25,818 bases of DNA from the NCBI GenBank assembly GCA_013152695.1, contig JAADFV010000157.1, positions 1 to 25,818 of the forward strand. The letters run 5' to 3'. The translations under genes and the position numbers were made by a program. Below the pieces are notes generated by a model that saw only the letters and a program-made list of their open reading frames with translations, made no database searches and was not told where the DNA came from. Of the stretch, positions 1 through 8,090 are shown in pieces; position 1 is the first letter of the stretch, and every line of letters begins with the position of its first letter. The stretch comes from Chloroflexota bacterium. GTDB lineage: Bacteria; Chloroflexota; Anaerolineae; J102.

Positions 1-90
1 GGTTCCAACCGGCTCGATATCGATGGTATTCGCCAGGATGGTGTTGTCGAAGCGATTTTCCGCCAGGGCGAATGGGCTTTTACCGTCTAA
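1..90 (+). CDS. C-terminal fragment of an unidentified protein
   Basis: An open frame runs from base 1 to a TAA at 88-90 and encodes the last 29 residues of a protein that begins outside the window; the final residues read GEWAFTV. The frame is continuous and its stop is followed by a non-coding leader, so it is probably the true 3' end of a gene on the same strand as lpdA. The fragment carries no family motif I recognise, so no function is given. About 290 nt separate it from lpdA, with a promoter between them, so it is unlikely to be tightly co-transcribed with lpdA. Confidence 0.5.
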   Translation, partial: GSNRLDIDGIRQDGVVEAIFRQGEWAFTV

Positions 91-151
91 AACGAGAACT
101 TTTGCAAGTGCGGCAGCAACCTTGCCGGGGTGCCATGATGATGGGGAGAAT

Positions 152-197
152 TTTAGGCGCATGCTCTGCAGATGCGCCTAAATGGGCATCTGCAGAG
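152..197. other. Two overlapping, mutually exclusive hairpins
   Basis: TTTAGGCGCAT at 152-162 pairs perfectly with ATGCGCCTAAA at 172-182 (11 bp, 9-nt loop). CTCTGCAGATGC at 164-175 pairs perfectly with GCATCTGCAGAG at 186-197 (12 bp, 10-nt loop). The right arm of the first stem overlaps the left arm of the second (172-175), so the two cannot form fully together. Neither is followed by a clear T tract, so a simple intrinsic terminator is not supported. The block lies between the upstream gene's stop and the lpdA promoter. Confidence 0.7.
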
Positions 198-277
198 GCC
201 TTCAAATTCAGGAGAACTTGTTTGCAGGGGAGAGAAACCGGCAATGTGATCATTTTTCGCAAGCAGAGAGAGTGGCG

Positions 278-286
278 TGATATAAT
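278..286 (+). promoter_or_regulatory. Extended -10 promoter for lpdA
   Basis: TGATATAAT at 278-286 is a perfect extended -10 element (TGn followed by TATAAT). No good -35 hexamer is present at 17-19 nt spacing, as expected for an extended -10 promoter. The predicted start near 293 gives a leader of about 88 nt before the lpdA ATG at 381. Confidence 0.55.
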
Positions 287-380
287 GGGCGGCGCATGAT
301 TGGCGAGATTTCTAAGACCTTATTCATGTAATTTACGTCGATTTATTCCGAATCTTTCTGAACAAAACGAGAGCAAAGCA

Positions 381-1775
381 ATGTCTACACCTTATGATTA
401 TGATGTGTTGGTTCTAGGCGGCGGGCCGGGTGGCTACGTCGCGGCAATCCGCGCCGCGCAATTGGGCCTGAAGACCGCAGTTGTCGAAAAGGAGCACCTT
501 GGTGGCATCTGTCTCAACTGGGGTTGTATTCCTACCAAGGCCTTGATTCGTACTGCTGATATTCTCCATCTATTGGGGCGAGGCAAGGAGTTTGGCTTCA
601 GTTTCGACCATCTTGAGGTCGATTATGGCGTAGCGGTCAAGCGCAGCCGGCAGATATCTAAGCGCTTGGTCAAGGGCGTGGGCTTTCTCATGAAGAAAAA
701 TCAGATCGATGTGATCGAAGGTCTGGGCGAGTTACTGGACGCACACACGGTGCAGGTTGGTGAAAAAGCATACCGCAGCGCCAATATCATTCTGGCAACG
801 GGCGGCCGCGCTGCCGTTTTACCCGGTATGGAGGTGGATGGCAAGCGCATTCTCACTTATCGACAGGCTATCGTGCAGAAAAACTTGCCTAAGTCGATTG
901 TGATCGTGGGCGCTGGGCCGATCGGCATGGAGTTTGCTTACGTGTACCACACCTACGGGGTTGAGGTCACTGTGGTAGAGATGCTGCCTCATGTTTTGCC
1001 CAATGAAGATGAGGAAGTCGCCGAGGTTGTCGCCAAAGCTTTCGCCAAGCGGGGAGTGCAACTGCGCGTCCATACCCGCACCGAGCAGGTGAATGTGCAG
1101 GAGGATGGCGTGCAGGTTACTCTGAAGAATCTAGATACCGGGGAAGAAGAGACTCTGTTTACCGAGCAAGTCCTGGTTGCCGTAGGAATTCGCCCGAACA
1201 GTGAGAATATCGGCCTGGAGAAGGTCGGGGTCGAAACACAGCGGGGTTGGGTGCAGGTCAACAGTGTCATGCAAACCAATGTGCCCCATATTTACGCGAT
1301 CGGTGATCTGACCGGTAAGCTGGCCTTGGCCCATGTTGCCAGTGCCCAGGGGATTGTTGCTGCCGAAACCATCGCCGGTGTCGAAACGATGCCGATCGAA
1401 TCTTACGACAATATGCCCCGCTGCACGTACTGTTCCCCCCAAGTGGCCAGTTTGGGCTGGACGGAAGCCCAGGCTCGCGAGCAAGGCTACGAGGTCAAAG
1501 TCGGGAAATTCCCCTTCCAGGCCAATGGCAAGGCTCTGGGTTTAGGCGAACGTGAGGGTTTTGTCAAGCTGGTGGTTGATGCCAAGTATGGTGAAATATT
1601 GGGCGTCCACATGGTCGGCCCCGAAGTGACAGAATTGTTGCCCGAGTTGAGTCTGGCCCGCATGATGGAACTGACTCCAGCCGAAATTGCTCGCAATGTT
1701 CATGCCCACCCCACCCTTTCTGAAACGATTATGGAAGCAGCCCATGCTGCGGTCGGCCACGCCATTCACACCTGA
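381..1775 (+). CDS. lpdA: Dihydrolipoyl dehydrogenase (E3)
   Basis: This cytoplasmic FAD enzyme reoxidises dihydrolipoyl groups with NAD+, serving 2-oxo acid dehydrogenase complexes and the glycine cleavage system. The 464-residue product has the normal family length. It shows the FAD-binding GGGPGG near residue 13, the redox disulfide motif CLNWGC (Cys44 and Cys49), ATGG at 139-142, the NAD-binding GAGPIG at 177-182, a second FAD motif ending in AIGD, and the C-terminal catalytic pair His443/Glu448 in HPTLSE. The frame is open upstream to a TTG at 300, but the ATG at 381 gives the canonical N-terminus; the extension looks non-homologous and the upstream promoter is compatible with this start. 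It begins a cluster with a DapB-like oxidoreductase and lipA, so a lipoyl-metabolism role is consistent. Which complex it serves cannot be told from the window. Confidence 0.96.
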   Translation: MSTPYDYDVLVLGGGPGGYVAAIRAAQLGLKTAVVEKEHLGGICLNWGCIPTKALIRTADILHLLGRGKEFGFSFDHLEVDYGVAVKRSRQISKRLVKGVGFLMKKNQIDVIEGLGELLDAHTVQVGEKAYRSANIILATGGRAAVLPGMEVDGKRILTYRQAIVQKNLPKSIVIVGAGPIGMEFAYVYHTYGVEVTVVEMLPHVLPNEDEEVAEVVAKAFAKRGVQLRVHTRTEQVNVQEDGVQVTLKNLDTGEEETLFTEQVLVAVGIRPNSENIGLEKVGVETQRGWVQVNSVMQTNVPHIYAIGDLTGKLALAHVASAQGIVAAETIAGVETMPIESYDNMPRCTYCSPQVASLGWTEAQAREQGYEVKVGKFPFQANGKALGLGEREGFVKLVVDAKYGEILGVHMVGPEVTELLPELSLARMMELTPAEIARNVHAHPTLSETIMEAAHAAVGHAIHT

Positions 1776-1844
1776 TTTCCTCTTCCTGCCTGAATATGTG
1801 CCATGTTCAATGCACCCTTGCTTACGTGTGACGGAGTTTAAGCG

Positions 1845-2828
1845 ATGAATTCTGTACCGGTAATTCATTTTGGATTGGGTCCGATCGGCCGGCTTATCGG
1901 CCAACATGTGGCTGAGGAAGGCTGGTTGGAATCAGTTGGCGCTGTGGATATCGATCCTGAGATCATCGGTCGCACCCTTCCTGAGACTTGTGATGCCTCT
2001 CTACCGCCGGTGCCGGTCGTCAGTTCGCTTGAAGAGGTAAAAGCACCTGCAGGTGCAGTGGTATTGCAGGCGACTGTTTCGCAATTGGAACGGGCCAAAC
2101 CTCAGCTTCTCGAGGCCATCGCTCATGGCTATCACGTTGTTTCCACCTGTGAGGAATTGGTATGGCCCTGGTCCGATCATGCCGAGCTTGCTCATGAAAT
2201 CGATGAAGCTGCTCGTGCCGCCGGCGTCACCATCCTCGGTGTAGGCGTGAATCCTGGTTTTGTCATGGATGCATTACCTGTCTTGATTAGCCGGGCCAAT
2301 ACCGAGATCGAGGCGGTGCATGTGGCACGTTTGGTTGATGTGACAGAACGCCGTATTCCCTTACAGAAAAAGATGGGTTTGGGTATGGAACCGGCCACCG
2401 TACAAAAGCTTTTAGATGAAAAAGCGATTGGTCACGTTGGTCTTAAAGCCAGTGTGCAGATGTTAGCGGCGGGCTTGGGCTGGCGTCTGAGCGTCATCGA
2501 TATCGACAGTCATCCGATTGTCGCAGAAGAGCCCACCGAGACAGGGCTGGGGCTGATTCCTGAGGGACGGTGTATTGGTATTTCTCAGCAAGCAACCGGC
2601 TATGACCAACTGATTCCCCGCATTACCCTCAAACTGGATATGCAAGCCCATCTACCGGGTGGGAGCCGCGATGAAATCTTCATCGATGGTAAGCAAGGAT
2701 TACGGGTACGCATCGATGGTCTTCACGGTGATCATGCCACGGCGGCTCTGGTGGTCAACCAGGCTATCCGCGTGCGAGCGATGCCCGCAGGCTTGCAGAC
2801 GATGTTATCGGCCCCTCTGGCAGCATAA
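1845..2828 (+). CDS. 2,4-diaminopentanoate dehydrogenase / DapB-like NAD(P)-dependent oxidoreductase
   Basis: A 327-residue protein with an N-terminal Rossmann fold (GLGPIG at 10-15) resembling dihydrodipicolinate reductase. The central stretch, with [12 protein letters not shown] and [12 protein letters not shown], is the pattern I associate with the 2,4-diaminopentanoate dehydrogenase (Ord) family, whose characterised members oxidatively deaminate a diamino acid in clostridial ornithine fermentation. No other ornithine-degradation gene is present, so the substrate is unknown and a DapB role is unlikely given the longer C-terminal domain. The ATG at 1845 has GGAG 8 nt upstream. It lies 69 nt after lpdA and 38 nt before lipA on the same strand and is probably co-transcribed. 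Family assignment is fairly sure; substrate is not. Confidence 0.72.
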   Translation: MNSVPVIHFGLGPIGRLIGQHVAEEGWLESVGAVDIDPEIIGRTLPETCDASLPPVPVVSSLEEVKAPAGAVVLQATVSQLERAKPQLLEAIAHGYHVVSTCEELVWPWSDHAELAHEIDEAARAAGVTILGVGVNPGFVMDALPVLISRANTEIEAVHVARLVDVTERRIPLQKKMGLGMEPATVQKLLDEKAIGHVGLKASVQMLAAGLGWRLSVIDIDSHPIVAEEPTETGLGLIPEGRCIGISQQATGYDQLIPRITLKLDMQAHLPGGSRDEIFIDGKQGLRVRIDGLHGDHATAALVVNQAIRVRAMPAGLQTMLSAPLAA

Positions 2829-2866
2829 ACTATTTTTACGATCCTTTTAATTTGAGTAAGATTTTC

Positions 2867-3823
2867 ATGACAGAAACGCTTCCTATCGAACTCGATCCCA
2901 ATCCTCCGCGTCATGATTGGCACAAAGAACAATTGACACGTGGCCGTCGTCCTGACTGGCTACGCGCCATCTCATCCCATAACCCGACCTTTCAACAGGT
3001 CCACGGCCTTATTCGTACTCAATCGTTACACACTGTGTGCGAGGAGGCAGGATGCCCGAATATGGGTGAATGTTGGGGCCGGGGTACCGCCACCTTCCTG
3101 CTCCTGGGAGATACCTGCACGCGTTCTTGCGGTTTTTGCAAGATCAAAACCGGGCGCCCTGAAAAAGTGGATGTGCTAGAACCGCTGCGTGTGGCTCGTT
3201 CTGTGCAAGAGATGAATCTACGCCACGCCGTTTTGACCTCGGTCAATCGTGATGAACTGCCTGATGGCGGCGCCTTTATCTTTGCTGCTACTATTCGTAA
3301 GATTCGTGAATTAGTGCCGGGCTGTACGATCGAAGTTCTGATTCCCGACTTTATGGGTAGCGCCGAGGCCCTGGCCACAGTTATGCGTGAACACCCGGAA
3401 ATTCTCAATCATAATACGGAGACCGTGCCGCGTCTCTATCGCCGTGTGCGACCACAGGCCAAATATCCGCGCACGCTCGAAGTGTTACGCCGCGCCAAAG
3501 AGATGGATCCCGGCACCTTGACCAAATCAGGGATGATGGTGGGGTTAGGAGAGCGCTGGGAGGAAATTGTGCAGGTCATGGAGGACTTACGTAGCATCGA
3601 TGTGGATATCCTCACGATTGGCCAGTACCTGCAACCCAGCCGTTTTCATCTCCCCATCGAACGCTATTACACTCCTGAGGAGTTTCAGGAGTTGCGTCAG
3701 CTCGGCGAATCCCTGGGATTCCGTTGGGTAGAATCAGGGCCCCTCGTGCGTTCATCCTATCACGCCGATGGTCAGGCCCGGCTTACGACACCGCGGCATG
3801 ATCCGGAGGCTGTGGCGATTTGA
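2867..3823 (+). CDS. lipA: Lipoyl synthase (radical SAM)
   Basis: Inserts two sulfurs into protein-bound octanoyl groups to make the lipoyl cofactor, sacrificing an auxiliary 4Fe-4S cluster. The 318-residue product carries both cluster motifs: auxiliary Cys58, Cys63 and Cys69 in [12 protein letters not shown], and radical-SAM Cys84, Cys88 and Cys91 in CTRSCGFC. The C-terminal RSSYHA motif, whose serine ligates the auxiliary cluster in the family, is present. The frame extends to a TTG at 2852, but the ATG at 2867 is preferred; neither has a strong Shine-Dalgarno. The linkage with lpdA fits a lipoylation locus. No lipB or lplA lies in the window, so the octanoyl or lipoate transferase must be elsewhere. 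Tandem hairpins follow the stop. Confidence 0.97.
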   Translation: MTETLPIELDPNPPRHDWHKEQLTRGRRPDWLRAISSHNPTFQQVHGLIRTQSLHTVCEEAGCPNMGECWGRGTATFLLLGDTCTRSCGFCKIKTGRPEKVDVLEPLRVARSVQEMNLRHAVLTSVNRDELPDGGAFIFAATIRKIRELVPGCTIEVLIPDFMGSAEALATVMREHPEILNHNTETVPRLYRRVRPQAKYPRTLEVLRRAKEMDPGTLTKSGMMVGLGERWEEIVQVMEDLRSIDVDILTIGQYLQPSRFHLPIERYYTPEEFQELRQLGESLGFRWVESGPLVRSSYHADGQARLTTPRHDPEAVAI

Positions 3824-3882
3824 CAGGTGTGCCTTCTTTAGGTAGCATTTCCTAGATACAACGATAACATTTACCTCCTTCA

Positions 3883-3910
3883 GACGTCGTTGCGGCCCAA
3901 CAACGATGTC
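3883..3910 (+). terminator. First hairpin downstream of lipA
   Basis: GACGTCGTTG at 3883-3892 pairs with CAACGATGTC at 3901-3910 (10 bp with one G-U wobble, 8-nt loop). There is no T tract after it. It may assist the second hairpin that follows or act as an mRNA 3'-end stabiliser. Confidence 0.4.
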
Positions 3911-3915
3911 ACAAG

Positions 3916-3960
3916 AGGACGGACCGGATCGCAGAGATGGCGTTTCAGTCCGTCCTTTTT
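3916..3960 (+). terminator. Intrinsic terminator of the lpdA-lipA unit
   Basis: AGGACGGAC at 3916-3924 pairs perfectly with GTCCGTCCT at 3948-3956 and runs directly into a T run ending at 3960. The loop is long (23 nt), but the stem plus T tract and the position between convergent genes support termination on the + strand. Confidence 0.6.
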
Positions 3961-3981
3961 GTGATAAAAGGGAATGTGATA

Positions 3982-6342
3982 TCAGGTGATCATTTTGATC
4001 GCTTGCGCCAGATCAAGGCGATTGAGATGGCGGATGGCTGGCAAAGCAGAAAGGACCATGGTCATGAGAATGCCGAGGGCAGTGACGGCAAAGCTGAAGG
4101 GTGTGATATGGATGGTAATGGTGAAAAGCTCGGAGCTAAAGGTGGTAAGAAAGCGCGCCGTTGCCCACCAGCCAATAAGTAAGCCAGGAATCAACGTCGC
4201 CAACCACATCAAACCGATTTCTAGCTGAATCAAACGAGCAATGCGCCCGCCATCTGTGCCGATGGCACGCATGGTGGCAAATTCACGTTCTCGTTCCAAA
4301 ACATTGATGGTCATGGCATTGAACAACAAGGCAAAGGCCATAACGATGGCGAAAATAAAGATGATGCTGATGAAGGCATAGAACAGCCCCATCATCCCCT
4401 GCCAATCTTTTTCGACATCCTCTTTGATTTGCACACTGGCCACACCGGGGATGTGATACAGGGCGCGTTTGACTTCCTTTGTTTGGCTACTGTCGATATC
4501 CAGGTATAGGCCGTTGAAGATGGACTGGGGGAGACCACTCAGTTTCTGTACAGTGTCATATGAGACATACGCCAGCATGCCGCTCAGTTCTTTGGTTTCT
4601 CCACTGACGGTAAATTCGTGACTGCCTAACTGGCTACTGACTTTGACTGTGTCGCCGGCAGTTAGTCCCAGCTTTTCCATGAGATAAGAAGAAAGAACGA
4701 TGTTGTCTCCGGCCAAGGCCGCGGTAGGGGAGAGCCCTTGTGGTAGTTGCAGAGCATGCATTTGGCTGTTGGGGGAGATGGCTATCAGCCAGGCGTCCTG
4801 CTTTTGATCATGGACCTGAAGGCGGATGGGAAGCTGGAGATTGGGTTCTACGGCCAGCACGCCCTTGATCTGTTCCACCTGGGCCAGCGTGGCGGCTGTC
4901 TGGGGGCTGTTGAACAGGACGGTACTATCCCAGAGCTCGACGGTGTGGAAGTTGCGTGAGAGCATATACGTCATCGAATCCATCATGCCCAGGCCCATGA
5001 GAAGGAGGACGAAGCTGAAGATAATGCCGAGGGCAGTGGTGAGACTGCGACGGGGCATGCGGAAGACATCGCGCAAGGGCATGCGTAGCCATAGCGGTAC
5101 CCGAATCCAACGCTCGAGGAAAGAGATGCGGCCCTTGGTGAGGGCAGTGGCCGGGTCCAGGCGCATTGCTGTGGCTGGTGCCATACGGGCCGACGCCCGG
5201 GCGGGGCTGATTCCGGCCAATATGGCAAAAACCAGGCTCATTCCTACTCCCGTGAGGATGAGATCGGCATAGATTTTACTCTGCACCAAGGGGATACCCA
5301 ATTCGGTGGCGTAAGCCGTCGTGATCGCATAGGCTAGAGGAATACCAAGGATAATGCCCAGAACGGAGCCCAAGCCGGCAATGAGCAAAGAAAAGGCAAG
5401 ATAATGCCCCATGACTGCTCGATCGCTGTATCCCAAAGCTTTCATCAATCCGATCTGGGGTCGCTGCGCCCAAATCAGCCGGCTCAGCATGGCATATACA
5501 GCCATAGCCGCCACGAACAACATGAGAAAGGCCATGATGTTAGCACTTTCTTGAAAACCATCCAGATCGAGCTGCAAGGCCGCGTGCGAAGGAACATCTT
5601 CGCTGGGTAAGGTTTCACGCAGGCCGTAGGGGGCAAGGATGGCTTCAGCTTGCGAGATAATGGTTTCACGATCACGGCCCGGTATCACCAAGACATTAAA
5701 GTTATTGATCTGCCCTTCTTCCCCCATCATTTTTTGTAACTCGGGCAAGGAGACAAAAAGTACGGCAAAGGTGCGAGGTGAGGGCAGGATATCTTGTTTG
5801 CTGGCACTGACGATGAGATATTCGGGACTGGCCGCAATCCCCACGATCGTTAGGGCCTTTTTATGACCATTGATGATGGGCGTGACCTGATCTCCCACAT
5901 GAAGATTGTAATAGTCAGCAAAGTGTGCCTCGACAACAGCAGCTTCCTTATCCTGCGGTGTAAGAAAGCGTCCCTCGCGGATGTAAAGTGCGTTGACCTC
6001 AGGCATGTGCTCCGGCGAAACACCGATCAGCCGGGAGCGAATAGGTTCACCATCAGGGAGCTCATAGCCGCTATCTATGACCAACCGTCCTGTCACAGCC
6101 CAGACACCGCGCAGAGCAAATATCTCGTTGACCACCTCTGCTGGTGCTTTTTGCACAGTAAAACTGACATCGGCAAAGTGTAGTTTGTCGTAAGTGTGCT
6201 GGTAGGAGGTGGATAAATCGCGGTAGGCACCGGCCATAGAGACGAGGCTAGCCACGCCCAAGGCAACGATGAGGACAAGAGCCGTGCTCTGTGCCCACGC
6301 GCTTTTCATGTCCCGCAGGGTCTTACGTAATAAAACGTTCAT
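3982..6342 (-). CDS. ABC transporter permease, FtsX/MacB type with two FtsX domains
   Basis: A 786-residue membrane protein with two similar halves. Each begins with a transmembrane helix, continues into an extracytoplasmic MacB-PCD-like domain, and ends in an FtsX helix bundle; helices are visible near residues 18-40, 260-395, 430-455 and 640-780. This is the long ABC3-type permease used with LolD/MacB-like ATPases to export or extract lipids, peptides or hydrophobic compounds, not for nutrient import. The frame opens at 6357, but the ATG at 6342 has GAGGTG 5 nt upstream and gives a natural N-terminus. It follows the ATPase by 8 nt and completes a TetR-ATPase-permease unit. The cargo is unknown. 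Confidence 0.88.
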   Translation of the reverse strand: MNVLLRKTLRDMKSAWAQSTALVLIVALGVASLVSMAGAYRDLSTSYQHTYDKLHFADVSFTVQKAPAEVVNEIFALRGVWAVTGRLVIDSGYELPDGEPIRSRLIGVSPEHMPEVNALYIREGRFLTPQDKEAAVVEAHFADYYNLHVGDQVTPIINGHKKALTIVGIAASPEYLIVSASKQDILPSPRTFAVLFVSLPELQKMMGEEGQINNFNVLVIPGRDRETIISQAEAILAPYGLRETLPSEDVPSHAALQLDLDGFQESANIMAFLMLFVAAMAVYAMLSRLIWAQRPQIGLMKALGYSDRAVMGHYLAFSLLIAGLGSVLGIILGIPLAYAITTAYATELGIPLVQSKIYADLILTGVGMSLVFAILAGISPARASARMAPATAMRLDPATALTKGRISFLERWIRVPLWLRMPLRDVFRMPRRSLTTALGIIFSFVLLLMGLGMMDSMTYMLSRNFHTVELWDSTVLFNSPQTAATLAQVEQIKGVLAVEPNLQLPIRLQVHDQKQDAWLIAISPNSQMHALQLPQGLSPTAALAGDNIVLSSYLMEKLGLTAGDTVKVSSQLGSHEFTVSGETKELSGMLAYVSYDTVQKLSGLPQSIFNGLYLDIDSSQTKEVKRALYHIPGVASVQIKEDVEKDWQGMMGLFYAFISIIFIFAIVMAFALLFNAMTINVLEREREFATMRAIGTDGGRIARLIQLEIGLMWLATLIPGLLIGWWATARFLTTFSSELFTITIHITPFSFAVTALGILMTMVLSALPAIRHLNRLDLAQAIKMIT

Positions 6343-6350
6343 TGTGCACC

Positions 6351-7076
6351 TCACCATGTCAGCTCAGAAACAGGGGCGGGATGGGGATTGGTGCTAATCT
6401 GGGCGATGCTGCCGTTATGCAGATGCACTACCCTATCGGCCATTGGGGCTATGGCGCTGTTATGGGTTACGAGGACGATGGTCGTGTTCTTTTGGCGATT
6501 GAGCTCGCGCATGACCTGGAGGACACGCTGACCGGTTTCTACGTCGAGGTTCCCCGTAGGTTCGTCGCAGAGGACCACAGGGGGTTGGTTGGCCAGGGCG
6601 CGAGCAATAGCCACACGTTGCTGTTCGCCACCAGAAAGCTGCGAGGGAAAATGATCGGCTCGATCTACCAGGCCAACCATGCCTAATAAATCCCGTGCTT
6701 TCTCTTGCAGGCGCCTGCCATCTTTCTCCACAAGGGTCAAGGCAAATTCAACATTTTCGCTGGCTGTGAGGGTGGGGATGAGATTGAAGAATTGAAAGAC
6801 AAAGCCCATCTTTTGGCGGCGATAGCGTGTGAGTTCCTTGTTGTTATAGCTGGTGATGTCCTCTCCCTGGACGAAAATACTACCATCGGTAGGGCGATCG
6901 AGACCGCCAATGACGTTGAGCGTGGTCGTTTTACCTGAACCGGATGGGCCCAGGAGAACGATGAATTCACCGGCGGTAATCTCTAGATTCATGTCGCGCA
7001 GAGCATGAACGGTGACATCACCCATTTGATAATTCTTTGTGACATTCTTCAGCTGGATTAAGCTTTTTTTCGTCAT
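6351..7076 (-). CDS. ABC transporter ATP-binding protein, LolD/MacB-like
   Basis: A 241-residue ATPase that powers the adjacent FtsX-type permease. It has Walker A GPSGSGKT (43-50), the Q-loop region around FQFFNL, the signature LSGGEQQ, Walker [13 protein letters not shown] and the H-loop VTHN, all intact. The length and the GNLD variant after Walker B are typical of the LolD/MacB/FtsE branch. The ATG at 7076 has GAGGTG about 6 nt upstream. Its stop lies 8 nt before the preferred permease start, so the two are translationally close. The 183-nt gap to tetR upstream has no obvious terminator, so transcription from the tetR promoter may reach it. Confidence 0.94.
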   Translation of the reverse strand: MTKKSLIQLKNVTKNYQMGDVTVHALRDMNLEITAGEFIVLLGPSGSGKTTTLNVIGGLDRPTDGSIFVQGEDITSYNNKELTRYRRQKMGFVFQFFNLIPTLTASENVEFALTLVEKDGRRLQEKARDLLGMVGLVDRADHFPSQLSGGEQQRVAIARALANQPPVVLCDEPTGNLDVETGQRVLQVMRELNRQKNTTIVLVTHNSAIAPMADRVVHLHNGSIAQISTNPHPAPVSELTW

Positions 7077-7259
7077 GGGACACCTCAGAGATTTAGAGCT
7101 TTGTTAGTCAGGTTTGAGTTAGAAAATTCGTCGGAGCATGGAATAGGAAGCAAGGAGCTGGTTGAGTGCGGCGAGAGGACGTTTACCGGCCCGGTTTACG
7201 GTTCCCGGTCTTGCTTTGTTGGTTCCGGCTTGTCCGGGTTAGGAGAACGAGAAGGTGGA

Positions 7260-7874
7260 TTATGGTTCTGGTGCCTGTTCACGTTTTAGACCGTGAAGGA
7301 TGGCGAGAAGGGTTATTTCCATCTGTTCGTGCCAGTTGCTATGCCCTAAATCGAGGGCACAGAGGAGAATGACCCCTTCGGCAGCGGCGGTAAGGGTGAA
7401 AGCCGCATCACGGGCATCAACGGTGCGAAACAGGCCTTCTTCAATGCCTTCGCTAATGATCATGCTCAGAAGGTCAATGTAATCTTGATAATAACGCCGC
7501 AAAAACTGTCGAACGCTTTTATGGCGGGTAGCCACAGCATAGAATTCTGCCATGAGGGGCTGCCAGCGCTGCATGGCTTGCACATCATCTGCCACCTGCT
7601 GGATAAAACGGTAAAGTTTTTCATCGGCAGGAACATCCAGAGCGCTTATTTCCCGCAGATTGCCTATTTCACCCTGAAATAGGCGGTAAAGCACCGCAGA
7701 AATGATGTCTTCTTTACTTTTGAAATGCCAGTAGAGACTGCCTTTACTCAATCCGGCAGCAGCAGCAATATCGTCCATGCGCGCTCTGCTAAATCCCAAC
7801 CGTACAAAGACCTCCATGGCAGCATCCAATATCTGGTTTTGACGAGTCTGTTTTGTTTCTTTTCGTCGTGACAT
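7260..7874 (-). CDS. TetR/AcrR-family transcriptional repressor
   Basis: A 204-residue ligand-responsive repressor. The N-terminal helix-turn-helix spans about residues 10-57 and includes the family hallmark GLSKGSLYWHF followed by KSKEDI; the C-terminal part is helical and variable, as expected for an effector domain. It precedes an ABC exporter pair on the same strand, and its own promoter overlaps a palindrome that fits a TetR-type operator. Autoregulation and control of the exporter are therefore likely. The ligand is unknown, and control of the divergent lipid genes is also possible. Confidence 0.92.
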   Translation of the reverse strand: MSRRKETKQTRQNQILDAAMEVFVRLGFSRARMDDIAAAAGLSKGSLYWHFKSKEDIISAVLYRLFQGEIGNLREISALDVPADEKLYRFIQQVADDVQAMQRWQPLMAEFYAVATRHKSVRQFLRRYYQDYIDLLSMIISEGIEEGLFRTVDARDAAFTLTAAAEGVILLCALDLGHSNWHEQMEITLLAILHGLKREQAPEP

Positions 7875-7891
7875 GATTGCCTCTTTTCTAA

Positions 7892-7905
7892 ACTGACTGG
7901 TCAGT
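7892..7905. promoter_or_regulatory. Palindromic TetR-type operator
   Basis: ACTGAC-TG-GTCAGT is a perfect 6-bp inverted repeat with a 2-nt centre. It lies 18 nt upstream of the tetR start codon and just downstream of the predicted -10 of the tetR promoter, an ideal place to block transcription. TGAC/GTCA half sites are common among TetR/AcrR repressors. Confidence 0.7.
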
Positions 7906-7907
7906 CT

Positions 7908-7937
7908 ATTTTAAGGAAAAAATGACAAAGTTGTCAA
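7908..7937 (-). promoter_or_regulatory. Sigma-70-like promoter of the tetR-ABC unit
   Basis: On the minus strand TTGACA (7932-7937) is followed after 18 nt by TAAAAT (7908-7913), a near-consensus promoter. The initiation point would fall inside the ACTGAC/GTCAGT operator. Confidence 0.65.
7923..7936. repeat. Second palindrome overlapping the tetR -35
   Basis: TGACAA-AG-TTGTCA is a perfect 6-bp inverted repeat with a 2-nt centre. It overlaps the -35 hexamer of the tetR promoter and shares the TGAC/GTCA ends and 2-nt centre of the 7892-7905 operator. It could be a secondary operator or chance symmetry around TTGACA. Confidence 0.45.
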
Positions 7938-7977
7938 ATGAAGGCCACGGAAGTTTCCCTCAAAGCCAGTTTTCAAG

Positions 7978-7983
7978 TATGAT
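7978..7983 (+). promoter_or_regulatory. Possible -10 for the lipid cluster
   Basis: TATGAT lies 108 nt upstream of the acyltransferase start on the + strand. No convincing -35 is at the right spacing, so this is only a candidate. The intergenic region 7875-8090 must hold divergent promoters because genes on both sides point outward. Confidence 0.3.
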
Positions 7984-8090
7984 AGCTCGACACAGTTCTT
8001 TCTGAAGTGAAAACATAATCAAATCCCTTTCTCTCCCGCTATACCCACGCATCTGGTTACAACTGGCTGCTAATAGGTCGTTTTCTATTC

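Noticed and set aside
72..299. 75-codon + strand frame between the upstream gene fragment and lpdA
   Set aside because: It overlaps the 3' end of the upstream gene, runs through the competing hairpins and the lpdA promoter, and its product has no domain-like character.
300..380. N-terminal extension of lpdA from a TTG at 300
   Set aside because: The extension is basic and unlike the family, starts too close to the predicted transcript start, and the ATG at 381 gives the canonical N-terminus.
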